DNA of 60,236 nucleotides from Caldifarciminota bacterium (lineage in GTDB: Bacteria > Hydrothermota > Tepidihabitantia > SM23-42). A program made the position numbers and the translations under genes. Positions within the stretch are counted from its first letter, which is position 1. Each line of letters starts with the position of its first letter. The notes beneath the pieces were generated by a model. It ran no database searches. It saw only the letters and a list, made by a program, of their open reading frames with translations, and had not been told where the DNA came from. Shown piece by piece: positions 8,619 to 16,529 of the stretch. The DNA is taken from assembly GCA_020353055.1 (NCBI GenBank), contig CP070686.1:496895-557130 (forward strand), in the 5' to 3' direction.

Positions 8619-10649
8619 TTACCAGCTTAATACTTTGAATTCAATACGACGGTTCATGTCCCTGCCCGAGCGTGTTCGATTATCAGCGATCGGCTGGGTT
8701 TCTCCGTAACCCACTGCGATCAGGCGGCTGGGGTCAATATTGTGATATCTGATTAAGTAATCGCGTACCGAATTTGCTCGTTGGTTTGATAACTTCATAT
8801 TGTAGGAATCGGATCCGATGCTGTCGGTGTGTCCGCTGATCTCAACCCTTATGGTGGGTTTCGCCTTAAAGACGCGAGCCGCATCGTCCAGGACCGGATA
8901 AGAGGATGGTTTGATCACGGCTGAGTTGAAATCGAAGGTGATGCCCCTCAAAACAACCCTTTCGCCGACCTTGGGGACCGGTTTGAGGACGAAATTCTGA
9001 ATCTTCGTTTCGTCCTTTGCCACGACGATGGGTGCGCTTTCGGCGATATAATCTTCTGCTTCGACCATAACCGAGTACGTACCGGGTGGTACTGCAACCT
9101 TGTATATACCCGTAGTTGCATCGGTCGTTATTCGTGGAATACTTGTGTTGACGAATGTGATCTGTGCCAGTAATGCTTTACCAGTTTCGTATTCAGATAC
9201 TTTCCCGGTGAGGATTCCGCCGGTATGCATTGCAATGTCAACTACTTTGGTTTCATTGTCAGCCAGGTTGATTGTCTTTTCCATTGGCTGGAAGTTCGTA
9301 GCTTCTACACGCATCCTGAAAGTTCCTGGCAGCAGCTCGACAGTATAGAATCCCGAAGTATCGGTGGCGACCTTCGCGAATTCAGTCTGCGGGAAAGTAA
9401 TCGTTGCCACAACTGGAGCATTGGTTTCGGCATCATATATCCTGCCAGCGATTTTTGCCACCGGTTTCTTGTTCAGCTGGAAATCGAGCATGATCTTGTC
9501 GCCATCCTTCAGGACCAATCCCTGCTCGCGCCACCTGTAGTCCGGAGCGTCACCACGGATACGGTAACTTCCGGGTGCCAAGGACAATTCATAGGTGCCG
9601 TCGGTAGATGTCTGCACCGGTTCTTTTTGGATATCGGGGAAACTGACGGTTCCCGCCAATGGCGTTCCTGTTTTTGCATCGGTTATTCTCCCAAAGACTC
9701 GAGCGATTGGCACCTTCGGTTTCTTTGCCAGGTCATATCCGCCCGATAGATTGAAGAACGCTTTCCAGTACCAGGTCCCGACCAGACCGAGTTCACAGCC
9801 GATATCGAACGCAACACTTTTAGAACCGAACCGTAGGCCTGGTGTTACCCAGAGAGATTCAGATTCGAAGTCCGGCGTTGTGTAGCCGTAGGCTTCGAAT
9901 AATATCTTCAGACCCTCAGAGGGGACTAACTCGACACCGATCCCGTGGGGGATGTAGTTAGGGCGCTGTAATGCCGCAAAATCAGTCGGTGTTACATATC
10001 CCGGGTTCTGATCGTCACCGGTTATAACGTAGCCGGCGTTGATATGGGTCGCAAAAGGTCCAACCCTAAAGTCAAAGAGCGCAGTGAAACCAAAATCCGG
10101 ATCATGTGGTATATATGGTGCCATGCGGTAAATGGAATCTTCGTAAAGCAGGCGATCTTTATCAAGGGCATTGCCGAAAAAATCGGTTGAAAGTCCGGGG
10201 CCGAAGTCAACACGGGAGTCAATGCCGAATGCGTAGAGTGTTGGGGTGAGCTCATCGACGATTATCGGATAACCCAATTTCAGGCCTATTTCATACCTGC
10301 TGATACCGAAAACCGGATCAGGATCGCCCCGCGTAACAGGATAATCATTAGCCTCGTAATATTTTACCAACGGCGCAAAGTGAAACCGCGTTTCAACATA
10401 GTCATTAATTGCATAGGATATACCCAGCACCGTTTCAAGAAAATGCTTACGGTCGTTCACTGAATCGCCCGCTATCTCCACCCTGTTTTTCTCGAATCTT
10501 TCGAGGGCAGCAAGGTGAAATGAGAGCATGCCCATTTCATGGGGCTGTGCATACTGCAGTTTGAACATGCCTCGATTACCGTGAATTGATATTTCCTGAG
10601 CGGATGCTGCGATTGCCACCAGTGTAATTGACAACAATATTTTTTTCAT
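8619..10649 (-). CDS. OmpA-family protein with carboxypeptidase-regulatory repeats
   Basis: The start is placed at the ATG at 10649 (676 residues), because it follows a good Shine-Dalgarno site (AAGGAGAGG) and begins with a clear signal peptide (MKKILLSITLVAIAASAQ). The longer frame would run into tRNA-Glu. After the signal come an outer-membrane-type beta-rich region (about 20-320), three CarboxypepD-regulatory-like repeats of ~85 residues (VFGRITDAKTGTPLAG, IAGRIYDAETNAPV, LTGKVSEYETGKAL) and a C-terminal OmpA peptidoglycan-binding domain (about 560-676) with SGHTDSIGSDSYNMKLSNQRA and the NRRIEF end. It probably anchors the outer membrane to peptidoglycan. Confidence 0.9.
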   Translation of the reverse strand: MKKILLSITLVAIAASAQEISIHGNRGMFKLQYAQPHEMGMLSFHLAALERFEKNRVEIAGDSVNDRKHFLETVLGISYAINDYVETRFHFAPLVKYYEANDYPVTRGDPDPVFGISRYEIGLKLGYPIIVDELTPTLYAFGIDSRVDFGPGLSTDFFGNALDKDRLLYEDSIYRMAPYIPHDPDFGFTALFDFRVGPFATHINAGYVITGDDQNPGYVTPTDFAALQRPNYIPHGIGVELVPSEGLKILFEAYGYTTPDFESESLWVTPGLRFGSKSVAFDIGCELGLVGTWYWKAFFNLSGGYDLAKKPKVPIARVFGRITDAKTGTPLAGTVSFPDIQKEPVQTSTDGTYELSLAPGSYRIRGDAPDYRWREQGLVLKDGDKIMLDFQLNKKPVAKIAGRIYDAETNAPVVATITFPQTEFAKVATDTSGFYTVELLPGTFRMRVEATNFQPMEKTINLADNETKVVDIAMHTGGILTGKVSEYETGKALLAQITFVNTSIPRITTDATTGIYKVAVPPGTYSVMVEAEDYIAESAPIVVAKDETKIQNFVLKPVPKVGERVVLRGITFDFNSAVIKPSSYPVLDDAARVFKAKPTIRVEISGHTDSIGSDSYNMKLSNQRANSVRDYLIRYHNIDPSRLIAVGYGETQPIADNRTRSGRDMNRRIEFKVLSW

Positions 10650-10670
10650 AACCTCTCCTTTTTCAAATAG

Positions 10671-10742
10671 TGGCCCCAACGGGACTCGAACCCGTGTCTC
10701 CACCTTGAAAGAGTGATGTCCTAACCACTAGACGATGGGGCC
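10671..10742 (-). tRNA. tRNA-Glu (TTC)
   Basis: A 72-nt cloverleaf with acceptor stem GGCCCCA paired to TGGGGCC, discriminator A at 10671, and T-arm GGGTTCGAGTCCC. The anticodon loop CTTTCAA gives TTC (complement of 10707-10709). CCA is not encoded. Its 5' 22 nt overlap the end of the upstream same-strand cyclic-nucleotide-binding gene, and no separate promoter is evident, so it is probably cut from a transcript that also carries the OmpA-like gene 21 nt further on. Confidence 0.95.
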
Positions 10743-11236
10743 TTTTGGGCAAGTATGTAGAGATCCTTGAACGATTTGTTATCCACTATTGCCTGATTTA
10801 TCAGGAAATAATTCTCTAAGTTATTGTTTGTCGCAATTATTCGATTGGATAAATCCTCGGTCATCGCCAGCAGAAACTTGGCGGCAACCTTAGGATTCTC
10901 GTTCACAATAGCCATGAAGTCACGCTTTTTCAATACAATTAGCCGAGTATCGGTCTTAGCCTTTGCCGTAACCGATCTTGGTTTATCAGTCAGTATCGAC
11001 ATTTCTCCGAAGAAGAAAGATTCCTGTAATTCGGTTAATAATAAGACAACATCACCACGCATAAGGTAAATCTCGACCCGCCCAGTTTCAATAATGAACA
11101 TCTCGTCACCGGTCGTTCCTTCTTTTATTATTACAGATCCTTCGGGTACTTCTCTGGTCTGCCATCTGACCAGCATCCAGCTGACTTCCTGGGGTGTCAT
11201 GTATTTGAAAAGCCTGACTTTCTCCAGCTCTTTCAC
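10721..11236 (-). CDS. Cyclic-nucleotide-binding domain protein
   Basis: A 171-residue single-domain protein. A CNB (CAP_ED) fold covers about residues 5-120, including the phosphate-binding region EMFIIETGRVEIYL, FFGEMSILTDKPRSVTAKA and LIVLKKRDF. There is no helix-turn-helix after it, only a helical tail, so it is not a Crp-type regulator in itself. The GTG start has no Shine-Dalgarno site but a consensus promoter directly in front, suggesting leaderless translation. The final residues (APSSSG) and the stop codon are encoded inside the 5' end of tRNA-Glu. It is divergent from GGGP synthase. Confidence 0.85.
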   Translation of the reverse strand: MKELEKVRLFKYMTPQEVSWMLVRWQTREVPEGSVIIKEGTTGDEMFIIETGRVEIYLMRGDVVLLLTELQESFFFGEMSILTDKPRSVTAKAKTDTRLIVLKKRDFMAIVNENPKVAAKFLLAMTEDLSNRIIATNNNLENYFLINQAIVDNKSFKDLYILAQKAPSSSG

Positions 11237-11242
11237 ACCATG

Positions 11243-11270
11243 ATTTTACGCATAATTTTAGAATTGTCAA
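11243..11270 (-). promoter_or_regulatory. Promoter of the CNB gene (leaderless)
   Basis: On the minus strand: TTGACA (11270-11265), 16-bp spacer, TAAAAT (11248-11243). Only six bases separate the -10 box from the GTG at 11236. It lies back to back with the GGGP-synthase promoter, the two -35 boxes being 18 bp apart. Confidence 0.75.
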
Positions 11271-11288
11271 GCTTTCCCGTTTTCCCCC

Positions 11289-11316
11289 TTGATTTTTCGG
11301 CCGAGATAAGTATAAT
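11289..11316 (+). promoter_or_regulatory. Promoter of the GGGP synthase-pur operon
   Basis: TTGATT (11289-11294), 16-bp spacer, TATAAT (11311-11316). The ATG at 11325 is 8 nt downstream of the -10 box, so transcription should start within about 3 nt of the start codon. Confidence 0.75.
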
Positions 11317-11324
11317 CAGGCAAT

Positions 11325-12053
11325 ATGAATAGCCGGTCAATTTATGACCAACTGAATAGTATAAAACCGGGTGTCCTGGCCCTGTTGGACCCGGACCGTA
11401 TGTCAACGGCAGATGCCGGTACCGTAACAAAATTCGTTTGTGATAACGGCGTCAAAGGAATTCTTATAGGTTCTTCTCTCCTCGTGACCCCACATTTTGA
11501 CAAGTTTGTGCAGGCGGTAAGCAGCAATGCAAACTGTCCCGTCATCCTTTTTCCGGGTGGTTCACATCAAGTCTGTTCAAGCGCCGACGCGATTTTTTTC
11601 TTATCCTTGCTGAGTGGCCGGAACTCGGAGTTTCTCATCGGCGAGCAGGTAAAGGCGGTGTTTTTGATAAAAGAATGCGGCCTCGAAGTGATCCCGGTTG
11701 GGTACATACTGGTCGAATCCGGCAATTTCACTGCAGTTGAATACATATCAAACACAAAGCCGATACCACGGGCCAAACCTGAGATTGCAGTCGCTCATGC
11801 TCTGGCAGGGCAGTATTTCGGCATGAAATATATCTATCTCGAAGCGGGCAGTGGTGCCGCAAATCCAGTACCCCACACCATGGTCCAGAAAGTCAGACAG
11901 AATACGAATATTCCGCTGATTGTCGGTGGTGGGCTGAGAGAATACGATGACGTGAGAAAGACAATTGACGGTGGCGCGGATTTCGTGGTAATGGGGAGTA
12001 TTATTGAGCGATCCGAGAATAAGTTCAAAGATATAATGAGGAGATTGCGATGA
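11325..12053 (+). CDS. Geranylgeranylglyceryl phosphate synthase-like protein (PcrB/GGGPS)
   Basis: A 242-residue TIM-barrel prenyltransferase of the PcrB/GGGPS family, joining a polyprenyl diphosphate to sn-glycerol-1-phosphate. The family signatures are visible: LLDPDR near the N terminus, ILIGSS, CPVILFPGG, the YLEAGSGA stretch and the phosphate-binding loops IVGGGLR and GADFVVMGS. In archaea this is the committed step to ether lipids; bacterial versions occur in Firmicutes and in Bacteroidetes-like lineages, where the product is less clear. It is the first gene of an operon and overlaps purD by 4 nt. Chain-length and lipid product cannot be read from the sequence. Confidence 0.88.
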   Translation: MNSRSIYDQLNSIKPGVLALLDPDRMSTADAGTVTKFVCDNGVKGILIGSSLLVTPHFDKFVQAVSSNANCPVILFPGGSHQVCSSADAIFFLSLLSGRNSEFLIGEQVKAVFLIKECGLEVIPVGYILVESGNFTAVEYISNTKPIPRAKPEIAVAHALAGQYFGMKYIYLEAGSGAANPVPHTMVQKVRQNTNIPLIVGGGLREYDDVRKTIDGGADFVVMGSIIERSENKFKDIMRRLR

Positions 12054-13336
12054 GGATATTGATCGTCGGCGGCGGTGGGCGTGAACATGCTCTTGCCTGG
12101 AAATTGAGCAAGGCAAAGAGAGTCAGGAAGATCTACGCCGCGCCAGGCAATCCGGGTATTGCCCAGATCGGTACATGTGTCGACATCCTGGCATCGGACA
12201 TACCCGGCCTTCTGCATTTTGCCCAGGAGAAAAAGATAGATTTCACGATAATCGGTCCTGAGTTACCCCTGGCAATGGGTATAGTCGATGAATTTGAAAA
12301 CGCGGGGTTGAGAGTTTTCGGACCGAACAAGAATGCCAGTCGCATTGAAGCCGATAAGTCATTTGCCCGGGAATTCATGGGTAAATTTGGCATTCCGGCA
12401 CCGAAATTTCAAATATATGAAACGGCCTCCGAGGCGTTAAAATACACCAAGACGATAAATAAATTTCCGGTTGTGGTAAAGGCATCTGGTCTGGCCTCAG
12501 GAAAGGGTGTCTTCACGGCCAGCAATAAGCGTGATTACGAGAAAACTGTCGATCATCTATTGGTGCAGCATAGACTTGGTGAAGCGGGGAACCGTGTTGT
12601 GGTTGAAGAATTTCTCACGGGCCAGGAAGCATCCGTTTTCGTGCTCACCGACGGACTCTCCATCAGCTATCTTCCCTCATCACAGGACCACAAGAAGCTG
12701 TATGATCGTAACCGCGGTCCCAATACCGGCGGTATGGGGGCGTATGCACCGTATCCGGTGAACAAACGTGTTCAAAACATAATTGAAAACGTAATCATCC
12801 AGCCGACTGTTTTGTCGATGCGGGATCAGGGGCTCGATTACAAGGGCGTTCTGTACGCCGGACTGATACTGACTTCAACCGGTCCCAAGGTACTGGAATT
12901 CAACTGTCGCTTTGGAGATCCAGAAACACAGGTCATTCTACCGCTCGTGGAAGGTGATCTCTTAAGTTCGATGGTCGCCGTTGCTGAGCGCAAACTTTCG
13001 GACGAACCAGTAAAGGCGAAGAATCAGTGGTCGCTCTGTGTCGTGTTGGCGTCAGCCGGATACCCGAATGACTATCTGGTGGGTGAAGAGATCGAATTCA
13101 AGCAGAAACTTGATTCTCGTACATTGATCTTCCATGCCGGGACCAAGATGGATGAATCGAAATTGGTTACCGCGTCAGGAAGAGTGATGAATGTTGTAAC
13201 AGTGCATGAAAACCTTAAAATAGCCAAGCAGCGTGCCTACGATGAGATCAAGAAGATACATTTCAAGGGCATGTACTACCGTAAGGACATCGGCAACACC
13301 GGTATGAAGAAAATGAAGCGCAGGAGGCGAAAATGA
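12050..13336 (+). CDS. purD: Phosphoribosylamine-glycine ligase
   Basis: A 428-residue GAR synthetase, which makes glycinamide ribonucleotide in purine synthesis. The N-terminal MRILIVGGGGREHALAW, the ATP-grasp region (PVVVKASGLASGKGV) and the RFGDPETQ motif are all in place, and length matches the family. Translation is coupled at both ends: the start overlaps the GGGPS stop (ATGA) and the stop overlaps purE. The last residues (KKMKRRRRK) are very basic, which is not usual for PurD. Confidence 0.96.
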   Translation: MRILIVGGGGREHALAWKLSKAKRVRKIYAAPGNPGIAQIGTCVDILASDIPGLLHFAQEKKIDFTIIGPELPLAMGIVDEFENAGLRVFGPNKNASRIEADKSFAREFMGKFGIPAPKFQIYETASEALKYTKTINKFPVVVKASGLASGKGVFTASNKRDYEKTVDHLLVQHRLGEAGNRVVVEEFLTGQEASVFVLTDGLSISYLPSSQDHKKLYDRNRGPNTGGMGAYAPYPVNKRVQNIIENVIIQPTVLSMRDQGLDYKGVLYAGLILTSTGPKVLEFNCRFGDPETQVILPLVEGDLLSSMVAVAERKLSDEPVKAKNQWSLCVVLASAGYPNDYLVGEEIEFKQKLDSRTLIFHAGTKMDESKLVTASGRVMNVVTVHENLKIAKQRAYDEIKKIHFKGMYYRKDIGNTGMKKMKRRRRK

Positions 13337-13743
13337 AGATCTGGGTATTCATGGGCAGCAAATCTGACACGGAAACTATGGCGCCGGCCAAGGAGTTATT
13401 GGAAAAGGAATCTATTCCACACGAGATTTTTGTCCACTCAGCTCACCGTGAACCAGACAAGATCAGAGAATTGATAGCCAGGGCTAAAGACGAAAAAGTT
13501 GTGGCAATCATTGCCGGTGCTGGTTTGGCTGCGCATCTCCCTGGTTTTATAGCTTCTATGACCGACATCCCGGTACTTGGAGTACCCATTCCGGCGTCGA
13601 CCCTGGGCGGGATTGATTCCCTTCTATCAATTTCTCAGATGCCTGGTGGAGTTCCGGTGGCGACATTTGGTATTGGCAAATCTGGTGCCAAGAATGCGGC
13701 GCTATTCGCCAGCCGTTTGTACAATCAACTGAAGAAAAAGTAG
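13333..13743 (+). CDS. purE: N5-carboxyaminoimidazole ribonucleotide mutase
   Basis: A 136-residue PurE. It has MGSKSD at the N terminus, the active-site SAHREP and GAGLAAHLPG stretches, and the DSLLSISQMPGGVPVATFGIG core. It converts N5-CAIR to CAIR (or uses CO2 directly if class II). GAGLAAHLPG, with Leu where many class I enzymes have Gly, leaves the class open. No purK lies next to it. It overlaps purD by 4 nt. Confidence 0.95.
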   Translation: MKIWVFMGSKSDTETMAPAKELLEKESIPHEIFVHSAHREPDKIRELIARAKDEKVVAIIAGAGLAAHLPGFIASMTDIPVLGVPIPASTLGGIDSLLSISQMPGGVPVATFGIGKSGAKNAALFASRLYNQLKKK

Positions 13744-13769
13744 TAATTTAGTTTGCTGTTCTAATCTCT

Positions 13770-14849
13770 ATGGTCATCAAACTCGTTGAGGCATGCAATT
13801 CAATAGACCGTATTGCAGACGTTCTGAGGGGTAAAGGGATAATCGCAATACCTACTGATACGGTCTACGGACTCGCGGTCGACGGGCTTGATGAAACGGC
13901 GGTAAGAAAACTCTTTAGAACAAAAAAGCGGGAAGAAAGACCGTTCACCTTATTTATGGTCAAAGGCGATATCAAAGAATTCGCGCTTCCCGTGAAAAAA
14001 AGGATAATCGATTTCTTCATGCCCGGGCCCCTGACCGTTATCCTTAAGAAGAAACGTGACATTTCACTTCCATATATTACCGATAAGATCGGCATTCGAA
14101 TTCCTCAACATGATTTCGTGCTGAAGTTGCTCGCCGAATACCAAAGACCACTCGCCGTGACGAGCGCCAATAAAAGCGGCGAGCCGCCGCTGGTATCGCC
14201 TTATGACATCATCGAGCATTTCACGGAGGTGGATGTTATTGTTGATGGAGGTATGCTGTATGCAGCACCTTCGACGGTGCTCGACCTGACGGCGACGCCG
14301 CCGATAGTAATGCGTAAAGGCGGAGTTTCTGTTTTGGCAATTGAAAAGGTTTACGGGCGCAGGGTGAGGCTCAAGGCTTCCCTGAAATTCAATGTGCTCT
14401 TTGTGTGCAGCGGTAATACCTGTCGCAGTCCGATGGCCGAAGGCATATCCAAAACGCTAATCAGCTCAAGATTCTGTGAGATAAAATCAGCCGGGACCAT
14501 TGCGATGAGCGGTTTGCAGTCCGCACACTATGCAAGGCAAGTGGTCAAGGAATATGGCGGTTCGATCGACCGCCATCGCAGCAACTACCTCGATCGAGAG
14601 GTGGTTGACTGGGCGGATCTGATACTGGTGATGGAGTATAAACACTATGAAACGGTGTTGGAGATCAATCCGGACGCGGTGGTAAAAACATTTCTTCTGC
14701 GTGAATACAGGCGTAAGACGAAATACACTGAAGTGCCTGATCCGGTAGGCCGTGATCTTATCGCTTATCAGAATTCGGCAGCCAAGATGTATCCAACGCT
14801 AAAACGCTTGGCCAAGGATATCGAAGCCAGATTCCGGGGGATTCGCTAG
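13770..14849 (+). CDS. Fusion: Sua5/TsaC-type L-threonylcarbamoyladenylate synthase + LMW protein tyrosine phosphatase
   Basis: A 359-residue two-domain protein. Residues 1-~195 are a YrdC/Sua5 domain (IAIPTDTVYGLAVDG, KKREERPFTLF, GPLTVILKK, AVTSANKSGEPP), which makes threonylcarbamoyl-AMP for the tRNA t6A modification. Residues ~205-359 are a low-molecular-weight phosphatase with its complete P-loop CSGNTCRS (Cys213 to Arg219) and the general-acid DP motif (324-325). Both parts look active. The two genes are neighbours in Bacillus (ywlC-ywlE), so this is a natural fusion of a known pair. It follows purE by 26 nt and precedes the ThyX-like gene by 5 nt. Confidence 0.9.
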   Translation: MVIKLVEACNSIDRIADVLRGKGIIAIPTDTVYGLAVDGLDETAVRKLFRTKKREERPFTLFMVKGDIKEFALPVKKRIIDFFMPGPLTVILKKKRDISLPYITDKIGIRIPQHDFVLKLLAEYQRPLAVTSANKSGEPPLVSPYDIIEHFTEVDVIVDGGMLYAAPSTVLDLTATPPIVMRKGGVSVLAIEKVYGRRVRLKASLKFNVLFVCSGNTCRSPMAEGISKTLISSRFCEIKSAGTIAMSGLQSAHYARQVVKEYGGSIDRHRSNYLDREVVDWADLILVMEYKHYETVLEINPDAVVKTFLLREYRRKTKYTEVPDPVGRDLIAYQNSAAKMYPTLKRLAKDIEARFRGIR

Positions 14850-14854
14850 ACTCC

Positions 14855-16330
14855 ATGCGGGTTATCCTGGCAGGCTATAATGTCGACCTTGATGCTCTGA
14901 AAGAATACAAAGAAAGAGATGTACTTTTAACTCCGGAATCTTTATCAGCGGCTTACGCGCGCATCAGCCGAAGTCCAAAGTCGATCGATGTACTTAGAGA
15001 AAATGCCAGGCATGAGGTCACCAAGGCAAGGGCATCGAACCGTAAGATTATTTTTGAGATGGGGCATCACTCTGTGGCGGAGCATGCAATTTTCAATTTT
15101 GATATTCTGGGAATCTCCCGCAGGGCTGTTGAAGAATTTGAGAAGTTTCGTCTGTGTTCATATACAGAGAAGTCTCAGCGTTACGTAACCCTCAAGGGAG
15201 ATTATGTAGTACCCAAGGAATTGCAGGGTAGGGTATTGCGCGGTGAATTCAGAAAAATCATCCGCCTGCAGAATGGGTTCTATAAATTGCTGTTTGAAAG
15301 AATAAGAGCACACAATTTCGCTGCATATCCCGGGTTGACCAAAGATAATCAGGATCGGCGTCTTCTGGAAAATCTGGCAAAAGAAGATGCCCGTTACATT
15401 CTTTCCCTTGCGACCCAGACTCAGGTTGGCGCGACCATCAACGCACGCAGCCTCGAACTGATGATACGCAGATTCGCATCGCATCATCTGGCCGAGATAC
15501 GTGAACTGGGGAGAAAACTCTTTGCAAGCGTGAAGAAGATCTCGCCATCAATCATTCTTTTTTATGAAGCAAATGATTACGACCGGAAAACGTATAAGGA
15601 ATTGTACGAACATACAGCCCGGATGGAAGCCTACACTAAAAAAGGACGCAAGAGGGAGGTACGGCTGGTTGACCATACGGAAGATGGCGATAACAGAATA
15701 TTAGCCGCGTTGCTATTTAGAGTAAGGGGCGGGGATTATGCTACGTGCTTACAAACGGTGAGAAAGATGTCTGAAAGAAAGAAGTTGGAATTCTTTAAGA
15801 AGGCGTGCTCGCGTGTTGAACTATATGATGTGTTGCTCAGAGAATTCGAGTTTTCAGACCTTTCATTCTCGCTGATCGTATCTTCGGGATGTTTTGGCCA
15901 ACTGAAGCGACATCGTATGGCTTCGATCGTCTGGCATAGGTACGATCCGAACCTGGGTATCACCATGCCTCAGTCGGTAAAAGCGGTTGGAGAGGAAAAG
16001 GGGTTTCATGAAATCGTCCACGAGACAGAGCAATTTTACTACAGAATCGAAAAAGCACTGCCCGGTATTGGAGACTATATTCTCACCAACGCACACCGCA
16101 GGCGGGTACTTATGAGGGTTAATCTCAGGGAATTATACCACATTTCCCGACTGCGCGAAGACCCGACGGCACAATGGGATATCAGAAACATAGCCCAGAA
16201 GATGTCAGTTCTGGCAAAGAAGGTATTTCCCATAACGACTATGTTGCTCGGAGGTAAATCAGATTACCCGGAGATTTACCGGCGTTTATACGGCCGTTAC
16301 CCGAGAGTTAGGGAAGTTCCTGTTCCTTAA
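14855..16330 (+). CDS. Tandem ThyX-domain protein (FAD-dependent thymidylate synthase-like)
   Basis: A 491-residue protein made of two ThyX-like halves; a usual ThyX is about 220-250 residues. The first half has GHHSVAEHAIFNFDI (70-84), a motif region FRLCSYTEKSQRY (98-110) and NARSLELMIRR...LAEIRELG (196-219). The second has KRHRMAS (351-357), NAHRRRVLMRVNLRELYH (412-429) and AQWDIR (439-444). The canonical RHRxxSxNExSxRY motif is thus split: the first half keeps SxxExSxRY but not RHR, the second keeps RHR but not the rest. Either the halves share one composite active site or the protein has another role. No thyA was seen in the window. Confidence 0.85.
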   Translation: MRVILAGYNVDLDALKEYKERDVLLTPESLSAAYARISRSPKSIDVLRENARHEVTKARASNRKIIFEMGHHSVAEHAIFNFDILGISRRAVEEFEKFRLCSYTEKSQRYVTLKGDYVVPKELQGRVLRGEFRKIIRLQNGFYKLLFERIRAHNFAAYPGLTKDNQDRRLLENLAKEDARYILSLATQTQVGATINARSLELMIRRFASHHLAEIRELGRKLFASVKKISPSIILFYEANDYDRKTYKELYEHTARMEAYTKKGRKREVRLVDHTEDGDNRILAALLFRVRGGDYATCLQTVRKMSERKKLEFFKKACSRVELYDVLLREFEFSDLSFSLIVSSGCFGQLKRHRMASIVWHRYDPNLGITMPQSVKAVGEEKGFHEIVHETEQFYYRIEKALPGIGDYILTNAHRRRVLMRVNLRELYHISRLREDPTAQWDIRNIAQKMSVLAKKVFPITTMLLGGKSDYPEIYRRLYGRYPRVREVPVP

Positions 16331-16364
16331 GCGCACCGAGATATCGAGAACCACCGTTGTTCCG

Positions 16365-16392
16365 TTGACTTGATGCTTTCTCTGTATATACT
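16365..16392 (+). promoter_or_regulatory. Promoter of tRNA-Leu
   Basis: TTGACT (16365-16370), 16-bp spacer, TATACT (16387-16392). Transcription would start near 16399, about 40 nt before the mature tRNA-Leu 5' end. Confidence 0.65.
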
Positions 16393-16437
16393 AACTCATA
16401 ACAGTCTACAGATCTCTGATATCGGTTATCGTGTTAA

Positions 16438-16521
16438 GCCGGGATGGCGGAATTGGCAGACGCACTAGGTTCAGGACCTAGCGCCCGCAAGGGTATAGGG
16501 GTTCAAATCCCCTTCCCGGCA
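16438..16521 (+). tRNA. tRNA-Leu (CAG)
   Basis: An 84-nt class II tRNA. The acceptor stem GCCGGGA pairs with TCCCGGC, with discriminator A at 16521. The anticodon stem CTAGG/CCTAG encloses TTCAGGA, giving anticodon CAG. A variable arm (CGCCCGCAAGGGTA region) and the T-arm GGGGTTCAAATCCCC follow. CCA is not encoded. The next gene starts 9 nt downstream. Confidence 0.95.
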
Positions 16522-16529
16522 TTATTCAT

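Noticed and set aside
10650-10703. N-terminal extension of the OmpA-like protein
   Set aside because: It is encoded by tRNA-Glu sequence, and a good Shine-Dalgarno site and signal peptide mark the start at 10649.
11233-12217. Minus-strand frames overlapping GGGP synthase and purD
   Set aside because: They are antisense shadows of well-recognised genes and run through the divergent promoter region.
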